Position numbers and translations under genes: made by a program. A model generated the notes under the pieces. That model saw nothing but the letters and a program-made list of their open reading frames with translations, did no database searches and was not told where the DNA came from. From assembly GCA_026707285.1 (NCBI GenBank), contig JAPOXD010000019.1:1-64000 (forward strand): 64,000 nt of DNA, given 5' to 3'. Shown here piece after piece: positions 24,686-32,754 of this stretch (position 1 is the stretch's first letter; each line of letters starts with the position of its first letter). The stretch comes from Chloroflexota bacterium (GTDB lineage Bacteria; Chloroflexota; UBA11872).

Positions 24686-25870
24686 GTGAACTATCTGCGT
24701 CTGCGGACGATCCTGATCGTTCTGGGGATCGTTGTCGCCAGTATTTGGCTCCTGCAATTCCTGTGGGGACTTGTCGGGAACTTCGCGGCGTTGGTCGTGA
24801 CGCTGCTCCTGGCCTGGATCATCAACCTGATCGCGCTGGAGCCCGTGCGGTTCATGCGCCGTTTCCGCATCCCGCGCGCGCTGGCGGCCACCATCGTCTA
24901 TCTCGTAATCGCCGGTATCACGGCCCTTTCCGCGTTCTTCATTCTGCCGCCGCTGTTTGCCGAAATCGGACGTGCAGCCGGCAACCTGTCGGCCGGTACC
25001 GCGAACGCCACGCAAATCCTCGAGAACCTGCACGCCCAACTCCTGCAATGGGGCGTGCCGCAGGACACCGTGACCGAGGTGGTCACCGGTTTCAACGCGC
25101 AGATCATCACGCTCGGCCAGGACATCGCCGCTGGAATCCTGGCGTCGACGGGAGCCGTTCTCGGCGGGCTTGGTCTGGCCATCCTGACCTTGATCATCTC
25201 GTTCTACATCCTGCTGGGATGGGACATGAATTTGCAGCGGCTGCGCCGTGAGTTGCCCGCGGAGTGGCGCGCGCGATTCGACCGGGGCATTCGCTCCGCC
25301 GAGCGCACCTTCGGCGGCTGGCTGGGCGGCCAGGCGGTGGCGTCGACCATCTGGGGCGGTGCGGTGATCCTGATCTTCTTCATCGCCGACATGCCGTTCG
25401 GCCTGCTGGTCGCCGTCGCCACGGGCTTGCTCATGTTCATCCCGTTCGTCGGCCTGGCCGCCGGCATCGGACTCCCCATCGTGATGGCCCTGACGATCCG
25501 GGTAGACCTGGCGATTTGGGTGGGCATCAGCGTGGCCGTCACGTCCCTGGTCATCGAGAACATCGTCAAGCCGCGGGTCATGGGCACGGCCCTTGGCGTG
25601 AATCCGCTGATCGTGATTCTGAGTGTGATCATCGGCGGTGTGGCCGCAGGCTTCTGGGGAATCGTGTTCGGCATTCCAATCGGCGCCCTGATATGGACCT
25701 TCCTGCGCTGGGGCGCCCTCGAGGTGCTCCACGCGCAAGCCCGCCTGCTTGAGCACCCGGACGAGCCGGTTCCGCAGCCGGCTGTGGCGCCGGCGGAGGA
25801 AGTCGACGGGGCCAACGGCGCGCCGCTGCCCGAAGAGGCCAAAGAGCCTTCGCAAGGGGTTCGCGCATAA
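24686..25870 (+). CDS. AI-2E family (PerM/YdiK-like) membrane transporter
   Basis: A 394-residue integral membrane protein of the AI-2E transporter family. Members export autoinducer-2 or act as Na+/H+ antiporters; most are uncharacterised. It has seven to eight hydrophobic segments: 6-28 and 29-48, 64-88, then a soluble periplasmic-type region (about 90-150). A membrane block follows, with the conserved GWLGGQAVASTIWGG, VGLAAGIGLPIVM and VIENIVKPRVMGTALGVNPLI motifs. A Pro/Glu-rich tail ends the protein. The start is GTG 24686, after a hairpin and without a ribosome binding site. Its TAA overlaps the ATA start of the ABC exporter gene, so an operon is likely. Confidence 0.87.
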   Translation: MNYLRLRTILIVLGIVVASIWLLQFLWGLVGNFAALVVTLLLAWIINLIALEPVRFMRRFRIPRALAATIVYLVIAGITALSAFFILPPLFAEIGRAAGNLSAGTANATQILENLHAQLLQWGVPQDTVTEVVTGFNAQIITLGQDIAAGILASTGAVLGGLGLAILTLIISFYILLGWDMNLQRLRRELPAEWRARFDRGIRSAERTFGGWLGGQAVASTIWGGAVILIFFIADMPFGLLVAVATGLLMFIPFVGLAAGIGLPIVMALTIRVDLAIWVGISVAVTSLVIENIVKPRVMGTALGVNPLIVILSVIIGGVAAGFWGIVFGIPIGALIWTFLRWGALEVLHAQARLLEHPDEPVPQPAVAPAEEVDGANGAPLPEEAKEPSQGVRA

Positions 25871-27639
25871 GGCCGCTCGTCCGGATTCTGAAATATGTCC
25901 GGCCGCACTGGCGTTGGGCGCTGCTGTCGCTCGCCATGTGGGGCGTCGCCACTGCCATGGACCTGCTGATTCCGCAGGTCATTGCGCGCGTCATCGACGA
26001 GGGCATCGGGGCCGGCGACCGGTCGCGCCTCGCCGCGCTGGTGGGGCTGACCGCCGTGCTCATCTTCGTACGCGGCGCCGGATTCTTTTTCACCCGCATG
26101 ACCATGCGGGTCTACGAAACGCGGGTGGCGTCCCGCATGCGCCTCGACTTCTACGCGCACCTGCAGCGCCTGCCGTTCAGCTACTACGACCGCGTGGACA
26201 GCGGCGACATCATCACCCGGGCCGTCAGCGATTTGGACCGCGCCCGGATGTTCGCCGGCGTGGGCGTGACCGAGACGGTGCGCATTCTCGGGCTGTACAT
26301 CGCAATCATCGTGGGCATGGCTCTCACCAGCGCCACGCTGACGCTGATGATCGTTCCGGTGCTTGTGGTCCTGGCGGGCATGTCGGTGTGGTACGGGAGC
26401 GTGGTGCGGCCGATGTGGCAGCGCATTCAACAGCAGCAGGCCGCCGTGACCCGGGTGCTATCGGAAAACCTCAACGGCGTGCGGGTGGTGAAGGCGTTTG
26501 CCAAGGAGCACGCCGAAATCGAGGACTTCGACCGCGCGGCCGGCGGTCTGTTCGATCTCTCCATGCGTCCCGCGCAGCTTCGCGCGCGGGTGATGCCCGC
26601 CATGCTGGCCGTCGCCGGCATCGGCACGGTAATCGTGCTCGGGGTCGGCGGACGCCTGGCGCTCGAAGGCGCCGTCTCCGTCGGCGTGCTGGTGGCGTTT
26701 TACTACTACTTTGCCCGGCTGATTCCACCCACGCAGCAGTTGGGATTCGTGGTGCAGCGCATCGCCATCGCCATCGCCTCGGGAGGGCGCGTGTTCGAGC
26801 TGCTGGATGAACCGGTGCGCATTGCCTCGCCGTCGGACGGTCACGCGCCGGACCGGGTGGCCGGCCGGGTTGAGCTCGACGGCGTGAATCTCGCCTACGG
26901 GCGCCGGGAGCCCGTGCTGCGCGATATCAGCGCCAAGGTTCCGGCAGGCTCGGTTATCGGGATCGTGGGTCCCACCGGGTCCGGCAAGAGCAGCCTCGTG
27001 CAGCTCATTCCGCGTTACTACGACGCGACCTCAGGCGCGGTGCGCCTCGACGGCGTCGACGTGCGCCAATTCGACCTGGCAACCCTTCGGCGACAGGTGG
27101 CCATCGTCCCGCAGGACGCCATGCTGTTCTCGGACACCGTGCGAAACAACATCGCCTTTGGCGATCCCGAGGCGGACACGGATCGCATCGTCGCCGCCGC
27201 GCGCGACGCCCAAGCGCTCGATTTCATCGAAGACTTGCCCGAGGGCTTCGAAACCGTCGTCGGCGAGCGCGGCGTCGGGCTCAGCGGCGGCCAACGGCAG
27301 CGAGTGACCATCGCCCGTGCGCTGCTCACCGAGGCGCCGGTGCTGATTCTCGACGACGCAACGGCCAGCGTGGACACCGAGACTGAACGCCGCATCCAGG
27401 AAGCACTGCGGGCGCGAGCGCATGGGCGCACCACGTTTGTCATTTCCCAGCGAGTCAGCTCCGTCCAGAGCGCTGATCAGATCTTCGTCGTCGAGGATGG
27501 CCGCGTGACCGACCGCGGCGCGCACGACGAGCTGGCCGCCCGCCCGGGCTTCTATCGCGACCTTGTGCAGCGGCAGCAGCACGCCGCAATCAGTGCCCAA
27601 GATTCCCGGCGCGCAACCGCCGTCACGGACGAGCGGTAG
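25867..27639 (+). CDS. ABC exporter half-transporter 1 (degenerate catalytic site), probable ATA start
   Basis: Membrane plus ATPase fusion, probably one half of a heterodimeric multidrug or lipid exporter. The ORF track starts at ATG 25936, inside the first transmembrane helix. ATA 25867, overlapping the upstream TAA (ATAA), follows AAGGGG with a seven-base gap. It restores the family N-terminus MRPLVRILKYVRPHWRWAL and gives 590 residues. Six transmembrane helices fill about 20-300. The Walker A GPTGSGKSS is near 368 and the signature LSGGQRQ near 472. Walker B reads LILDDATASVD, with Asp where the catalytic Glu should be. This is the known hallmark of the degenerate site in heterodimeric exporters such as TM287/288. 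The partner is the next gene. Confidence 0.9.
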   Translation: MRPLVRILKYVRPHWRWALLSLAMWGVATAMDLLIPQVIARVIDEGIGAGDRSRLAALVGLTAVLIFVRGAGFFFTRMTMRVYETRVASRMRLDFYAHLQRLPFSYYDRVDSGDIITRAVSDLDRARMFAGVGVTETVRILGLYIAIIVGMALTSATLTLMIVPVLVVLAGMSVWYGSVVRPMWQRIQQQQAAVTRVLSENLNGVRVVKAFAKEHAEIEDFDRAAGGLFDLSMRPAQLRARVMPAMLAVAGIGTVIVLGVGGRLALEGAVSVGVLVAFYYYFARLIPPTQQLGFVVQRIAIAIASGGRVFELLDEPVRIASPSDGHAPDRVAGRVELDGVNLAYGRREPVLRDISAKVPAGSVIGIVGPTGSGKSSLVQLIPRYYDATSGAVRLDGVDVRQFDLATLRRQVAIVPQDAMLFSDTVRNNIAFGDPEADTDRIVAAARDAQALDFIEDLPEGFETVVGERGVGLSGGQRQRVTIARALLTEAPVLILDDATASVDTETERRIQEALRARAHGRTTFVISQRVSSVQSADQIFVVEDGRVTDRGAHDELAARPGFYRDLVQRQQHAAISAQDSRRATAVTDER

Positions 27640-27643
27640 CACG

Positions 27644-29488
27644 ATGGCCATGAGCGGCGCAGACGCCCGCGGCACGTTTGCCGAGGAGTCGGCGGAAGTT
27701 CCTGGCCTCGGCGCCCAGGTGGCCCGACGGCTGCTCGGACTGCTGGCCGCCGACCGCCGGCGCATGAGCATCGCGCTCACGGCGCTCCTCGCCGTCGCCG
27801 GGTTCGGCGTGCTGCAGCCAATCATCATCGGGCGGGCGATCGACGACGGCGTTTTGGCAAATGACGGGAACGTGCTGCTGTTCGCGGTCGTCGCTTACGC
27901 GGCGGTGACGCTCGGCCACGGAGTCGCCCTGGGCGTCCAGCGGCAGTTGACCGCGCGCCTGGGGAACCAACTGCTGCATGGCTTGCGCACGGGGGTCTTT
28001 CGGCAGTATCAGCACCTATCGCTTGGATTTTTCGACCGCCAGATCACCGGACGTCTGATCAGCCGCGTCGTGTCGGACATCGAAGCGATCGGCGAGGCGC
28101 TTACCGAGGGCGCGCTTGGCGCCGTGGCCGACGTGGCCTTGCTGCTCGGCATCTTGGTGGCCATGAGCCTGCTGAGCTGGCAACTCACCCTACTCTGCCT
28201 GGTGGTGACGCCGCTGCTTTATCTCAGCGCCCGGCTCGTGGCCGCCCTGGCGCGTCGCTGGTACCGAATCATGCGCGCCCGCAGGTCGACGCTCAATGGC
28301 GTGCTCGCCGAGTCGGTGCTCGGCATGCGCATCACGCAGGCCTTTGCCCGCGAGGCGGTGAATCTGGAGCGTTTCGACGTGGTCAACCAGTCCCAGCTCC
28401 AGGCGCAGTTCCGCACCTTCACCATCTCGTCCGCCACCGTGCCCGTGGTCGAGGTGTTCACCGCCGTCGCCACCGGCCTAGTGCTCTGGTTTGGCGGCAG
28501 CTTCGTGATTGACGGGATTGACGGGCTGACGGTGGGGCTGGTGGCCACGTTCGCGCTGTTCATCGAACGCTTCTTCGCCCCAATCCAGGAGCTCGCCGCA
28601 CGCTACGAAACGCTGCAGGGCGCCCTGGCCTCGGGTGAGCGAGTCTTCGAGATCCTGGATATCGAACCAGAGATTACCGATGCCCCCGACGCGCAGGAGC
28701 TTGGGGTAATAAGGGGCGAGATCCAATTCAGCCAGGTGAACTTCGGCTACGACCCCGAATCGCCCGTGCTTCACGATTTCGAGCTCCACGCGCGCCCGGG
28801 GGACATGATCGCGCTGGTCGGGGCGACCGGCGCCGGCAAGACCACCGCCATCAACCTGCTGTTTCGCTTCTACGACGTGACGTCAGGCTCGATCACGGTC
28901 GACGGTCACGATGTGCGCCACGTGACCCAGCAATCGCTCCGGCAGCGCATGGCCCTGGTGCTGCAAGAGCCAACGCTATTCAGCGGGAGCATCCACGACA
29001 ACATTGCGTACGGCCGACCGACGGCAACGCGCCATGAAGTTGTCGCCGCGGCGAAGGCGGTTGGGCTGCACGACTTCGTGGAGTCACTGCCGTTTGGCTA
29101 TGACACGCAGGTCGAAGAGCGCGGCGGCGGTCTCTCCATCGGGCAGCGGCAGCTCGTGTCGTTCGCCCGAGCGCTGCTGCTGGACCCGCGCGTGCTCGTC
29201 TTGGACGAGGCGACGAGCGCCGTGGACGCCCAGACCGAGGCGTACATCCAGCGCGGCCTCGAAACCCTCATGGCCGGACGGACGGCCATCGTGATCGCCC
29301 ATCGCCTCTCAACGGTGCAGCGGGCAACGGAGATCGTCGTCCTGGAGCACGGGCGAATCGTGGAGCGCGGCACGCACGACCAGCTGCTCGACCACGGCGG
29401 GTTGTATCACGGCCTGCATACGCTGGGGCTTGGCACCATGGACGAGCTCGACAGCGCCAGCGCGAGGCGCGCGGCCAAAGGGTCATGA
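27644..29488 (+). CDS. ABC exporter half-transporter 2
   Basis: Second half of the heterodimeric exporter. ATG 27644 (or 27650) lies just after the first gene's stop. The long ORF start at 27563 overlaps that gene and is rejected. The 614-residue product has six transmembrane helices (about 45-340) and an ATPase domain. Walker A is GATGAGKTTAINLLF, and the catalytic Walker B is intact (VLVLDEATSAVD). Its signature reads LSIGQRQ instead of LSGGQ. In known heterodimers a changed signature pairs with the degenerate Walker B of the other chain, so these two proteins should share one full and one crippled ATP site. The substrate is unknown. Confidence 0.92.
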   Translation: MAMSGADARGTFAEESAEVPGLGAQVARRLLGLLAADRRRMSIALTALLAVAGFGVLQPIIIGRAIDDGVLANDGNVLLFAVVAYAAVTLGHGVALGVQRQLTARLGNQLLHGLRTGVFRQYQHLSLGFFDRQITGRLISRVVSDIEAIGEALTEGALGAVADVALLLGILVAMSLLSWQLTLLCLVVTPLLYLSARLVAALARRWYRIMRARRSTLNGVLAESVLGMRITQAFAREAVNLERFDVVNQSQLQAQFRTFTISSATVPVVEVFTAVATGLVLWFGGSFVIDGIDGLTVGLVATFALFIERFFAPIQELAARYETLQGALASGERVFEILDIEPEITDAPDAQELGVIRGEIQFSQVNFGYDPESPVLHDFELHARPGDMIALVGATGAGKTTAINLLFRFYDVTSGSITVDGHDVRHVTQQSLRQRMALVLQEPTLFSGSIHDNIAYGRPTATRHEVVAAAKAVGLHDFVESLPFGYDTQVEERGGGLSIGQRQLVSFARALLLDPRVLVLDEATSAVDAQTEAYIQRGLETLMAGRTAIVIAHRLSTVQRATEIVVLEHGRIVERGTHDQLLDHGGLYHGLHTLGLGTMDELDSASARRAAKGS

Positions 29489-30174
29489 TCGTGCCCGAAG
29501 GTTGGGATCCAATTCCAGCTCCTCTGGAGCACCTCGTCGCTCCGCCGCGGAGAGATTCCGAGACCTATGCGCTGCTTGTGCTGCTGCACGGTCGAGGGGC
29601 CGACGCGCACGATCTCATGCCATTGGCGAACGAGCTTGGTCGCGACGACCTGCTCGTGGTGTCCCCCCAGGCGCCCTACGCGCTCCCCGGTCCGTTCGGC
29701 ATCGGCTACGCCTGGTATGACATGCACGACATCGGCGATCCCGATCCCGTGACCTTCGAGCCGAGCTTGGCCCGGCTGCGAGAGTTCATCGATGAGGTAG
29801 TCGCGGGCTATCCGGTCGATGCAGACCGCGTATTCCTGCTTGGCTTCAGTCAGGGCTCGGTGATGTCGCTGGCCACGGCCTCCACCGATTCCAGGCGATT
29901 GGCCGGCGTCGTCGCGCTGAGCGGGTACCTGCCCGAGTCGGTGGTAGGCGCCGAAGGCGGAAGCCTCGGCGACCTGCCGATATTCATCGGGCACGGCAAT
30001 GCCGACCCGCTCATCCCCGTGACCGAAGGCCACAAGGCCCGAGACGTCCTGACAGCGAAGGGCGCCGACGTGACCTACCGCGAATACTCGGTCGCCCACC
30101 GCATCGCTCCCGAGGAGCTGGACGACATTCGTGAGTGGCTCGACGACCGGCTCGGCGCGGCGCCGTCCCGGTAG
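29485..30174 (+). CDS. Alpha/beta hydrolase, carboxylesterase/phospholipase family
   Basis: A 229-residue serine esterase of the EstB/LysoPLA type (PF02230-like). LLVLLHGRGADAHDLMPLA forms the oxyanion loop, and LGFSQGSVMSLA holds the nucleophile Ser near 128. GHGNADPLIPVTEG supplies the Asp and VAHRIAPEEL the His. No signal peptide is seen, so it is cytoplasmic. Its ATG overlaps the exporter stop by four bases (ATGA), placing it fourth in the AI-2E/ABC/ABC/esterase transcript. It may act on the exported compound or membrane lipid; that is inference. Confidence 0.88.
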   Translation: MIVPEGWDPIPAPLEHLVAPPRRDSETYALLVLLHGRGADAHDLMPLANELGRDDLLVVSPQAPYALPGPFGIGYAWYDMHDIGDPDPVTFEPSLARLREFIDEVVAGYPVDADRVFLLGFSQGSVMSLATASTDSRRLAGVVALSGYLPESVVGAEGGSLGDLPIFIGHGNADPLIPVTEGHKARDVLTAKGADVTYREYSVAHRIAPEELDDIREWLDDRLGAAPSR

Positions 30175-30187
30175 CCCGCGGCCCCGG

Positions 30188-32020
30188 CTATTCCTCCGCC
30201 GGGGACTCTTCCTGCTCGTCGCGCACCATCAGATGCAGCTCGTCCAGCTGCTCCAGCGCCAGCGGCCCGGGCGCTCCGAGCATGAGGTCGAATCCGGCCT
30301 GGTTTTTGGGAAACACGGTGACATCGCGCAGGTTCTCGGTGCCCCCAAGTAGCATCGCCAGTCGATCCACCCCCATCGCAATGCCGCCGTGCGGCGGCGC
30401 GCCGTAGGTAAACGCGTCCAACATGTGGCCGATGCTGTCGTCGATTTCCGCGTCGCTGTAGCCCATCACCTGGTAGATGCGCCGCAGGTCCTTGGCGCGA
30501 TGGGCGCGGATGCTGCCGCCGCCGATTTCGTGCCCGTTGCAAATCAAGTCGTATTGCTTGGACAGGGCGCGTCCCGGGTCGGTGTAGAGCAGCTCGAACG
30601 AGTCGTCGGCCGGTGAGCAAAACGGGTTGTGGCTGAACGTAAAGCCCCCGGATTCCTCGTCGATCTCGAAGAGCGGGAAGTCGATGATCCACACAAAGGC
30701 CAGCTGATTCGGCTCAATCAAGTCCAGGGCTCGGCCCAGGTGCAGGCGCAGGGCCCCTAGCGCTTCGGCCACGACCGGCGCGGATCCGGCGACGATGCAG
30801 ACGAGGTCTCCCTGGTTCGCTCCGGCGTTCCGCGCCGCCTCGCGGAGCGCGTCCTCCCCGAAGAACCGGGCGAGCGGTGAACGGATGGAGCCATTGTCGT
30901 TCAGCGCGATAGTCGCCATGCCGGCCGCCCCGGCCTCCTGGACGATGTCTTGCAGCGCGCTCACCTCGCGCCGCGAGTAGCCGGCGATGCCGGGCGCCAC
31001 CACGGCCTTCACTTGGCCACCGTCGGCGACGGCGTCGTCGAACGCGCGGAACCCGCGACCGGACACGTCCGGAGCCACGTCCACGAGCTCGAGGGCGAAA
31101 CGCACGTCCGGCTTGTCGGTGCCGAAGCGGCGGATGGCTTCCGCGTGACTGATTCGCGGGAATGGAACTTCCGCCAGATCCTGTGACGACAGCTTGCCGA
31201 CGATGTGCAGGTACAGCGATTCGATGAGTTCCAGCAGGTCCTCGCGCTCCACGAAGGCCATCTCGATATCGAGCTGGGTGTGCTCGAACACGCGGTCCGC
31301 CCGCAGGTCCTCGTCCCGGTAGCAGCGCGCCAACTGGAAGTAGCGGTCCAGTCCGGCCACCATGATCAGCTGCTTCATCTGCTGCGGCGACTGCGGCAGC
31401 GCGTAGAAGTTTCCGGGATGCAGCCGGCTCGGCACGACGAAGTCACGCGAACCCTCGGGCGTGCTGCGGACGAGCGTCGGCGTCTCCAGCTCCAGGAAAT
31501 CGCGCGCCCACAAATACTCCCGCATCTCGCGCACGACCTTGTGGCGCAGCTCGATGAGTTCACGCAGGCGCCGGCGTCGCAGGTCCAAATAGCGGTGGCG
31601 CAGTCGGACGCTCTCATCCACGTTCGTCTCGGCCGTGATCTCGAATGGCGGCGCCTTGGACTCCGCCAGCACGGTTACGGCCTGCACGCCAAGCTCAACG
31701 TCGCCCGTGGCCAGGTCGGGATTGGCCGTGCCGTCCGGTCGCGTGCGAACCGCTCCACTAACGCTCAGCACATACTCCGAGCGTGCGCGGCTGGCAGCTT
31801 CATGCGCTTCCGGCGCCTCGTCGCGGTTGATCACGATCTGAGTGATGCCGTAGCGGTCGCGCAGGTCGATGAAAATCAGCCCGCCCTGGTCGCGTCGGCG
31901 GTGCACCCAGCCGTTGAGGGTGACGGCTTGACCGGCGTGCGCAAGACGCAATTCGCCACACGTATGCGTGCGCTGGGGCCACGTAGCGCGCAGCGGGGCG
32001 GGTCGTTCAGCGGAGGTCAC
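30188..32020 (-). CDS. aspS: Aspartate--tRNA ligase, bacterial type
   Basis: Class II synthetase charging tRNA-Asp, possibly also tRNA-Asn. The 610-residue protein is the long bacterial form. An anticodon-binding OB domain is at 15-110 (VTLNGWVHRRRDQGGLIFID), followed by the catalytic core with motif 2 (FQLARCYRDEDLRADRVFEH). A GAD insertion domain lies at about 310-420, and motif 3 reads GIAMGVDRLAMLLGG, ending FPKNQAGFDLM. The start is GTG 32020. It lies 34 bases after infC on the same strand, so the two translation genes form an operon. The product ends in a short acidic tail. Confidence 0.96.
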   Translation of the reverse strand: MTSAERPAPLRATWPQRTHTCGELRLAHAGQAVTLNGWVHRRRDQGGLIFIDLRDRYGITQIVINRDEAPEAHEAASRARSEYVLSVSGAVRTRPDGTANPDLATGDVELGVQAVTVLAESKAPPFEITAETNVDESVRLRHRYLDLRRRRLRELIELRHKVVREMREYLWARDFLELETPTLVRSTPEGSRDFVVPSRLHPGNFYALPQSPQQMKQLIMVAGLDRYFQLARCYRDEDLRADRVFEHTQLDIEMAFVEREDLLELIESLYLHIVGKLSSQDLAEVPFPRISHAEAIRRFGTDKPDVRFALELVDVAPDVSGRGFRAFDDAVADGGQVKAVVAPGIAGYSRREVSALQDIVQEAGAAGMATIALNDNGSIRSPLARFFGEDALREAARNAGANQGDLVCIVAGSAPVVAEALGALRLHLGRALDLIEPNQLAFVWIIDFPLFEIDEESGGFTFSHNPFCSPADDSFELLYTDPGRALSKQYDLICNGHEIGGGSIRAHRAKDLRRIYQVMGYSDAEIDDSIGHMLDAFTYGAPPHGGIAMGVDRLAMLLGGTENLRDVTVFPKNQAGFDLMLGAPGPLALEQLDELHLMVRDEQEESPAEE

Positions 32021-32054
32021 GGCGCGGCTGTGTCTGGAAGCTGGGGAGCGCTGC

Positions 32055-32615
32055 CTAGGCTCGCCCGCTCGGCGCCATGATCACGCTGAGCACCCGGCCG
32101 TCCTGCTCGGGCATGATGTCCCGCTCGACCACCCCGCAATCGGCCAGCGTCTGCTTGACGCGCTCCAGAATTCGAACGCCGAACTCGGGATGGATTCGTT
32201 CGCGAGCCCGAAACCGAACCGTGGCCTTCACCTTATTGCCATCCTTAAGGAAGCGTTCCAGCCGGCGGATGAGGAACTCAAGGTCGTGCTCGCGCGTGGC
32301 CGGACGAAATCGAACTTCCTTGACCGTGCCGGCCTTTTGGCGCTTCTTGCCTTCTCCCTGCTTGCGAGTTTGGTGGTATTTGAACTTGCCGTAGTCAAGG
32401 ATCTTGGCTACCGGCGGATGGGCGTCCGGCGAAACCTCCACCAAGTCGAGCCCACGCCCGCGCGCGACCGCCAGGGCCTGCTCTGTCGGAACTATTCCGA
32501 TCTGCTGTCCGTCTTCGTCAATCAAGCGAACTTCGCGGATCCGGATCTCGTCGTTGACCCGGGGGCCCTTGGGTCGGGTCCGCGGTTCCGCAAATCGATG
32601 GTGGGGGGCTCGCAG
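32055..32615 (-). CDS. infC: Translation initiation factor IF-3, probable CTG start
   Basis: IF-3 binds the 30S subunit, keeps subunits apart and checks the start codon. The 186-residue protein has the N-domain (VNDEIRIREVRLIDEDGQQI, DLVEVSPDAHPPVAKILDYG), a basic linker and the C-domain (KDGNKVKATVRFRARERIHP). The ORF track uses TTG 32621, but AAGGAG ends directly at that codon, leaving no spacer. CTG 32615, in frame, lies six bases after it, the normal distance. IF-3 discriminates against such codons, and E. coli infC uses AUU for autoregulation, so a rare codon here is biologically sensible. rpmI and rplT do not follow; aspS does. Confidence 0.9.
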   Translation of the reverse strand: MRAPHHRFAEPRTRPKGPRVNDEIRIREVRLIDEDGQQIGIVPTEQALAVARGRGLDLVEVSPDAHPPVAKILDYGKFKYHQTRKQGEGKKRQKAGTVKEVRFRPATREHDLEFLIRRLERFLKDGNKVKATVRFRARERIHPEFGVRILERVKQTLADCGVVERDIMPEQDGRVLSVIMAPSGRA

Positions 32616-32669
32616 AAACAACTCCTTGCGCCGCGGCGCGTCACGTCAACCAGCACTTCGATTAACGCT

Positions 32670-32697
32670 AGCATATGAGGACCGGGGTACTTAGCAA
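32670..32697 (-). promoter_or_regulatory. Possible infC-aspS promoter
   Basis: Reading leftward, TTGCTA and TATGCT are 16 bases apart, about 48 bases before the proposed infC start. This gives a leader of roughly 45 bases containing the AAGGAG site. Confidence 0.4.
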
Positions 32698-32754
32698 CCG
32701 CAGGATCGGCCGCTTGGCGCGCCCGGTCCCACGGCTCGAAGGAAAACGCTGCGC

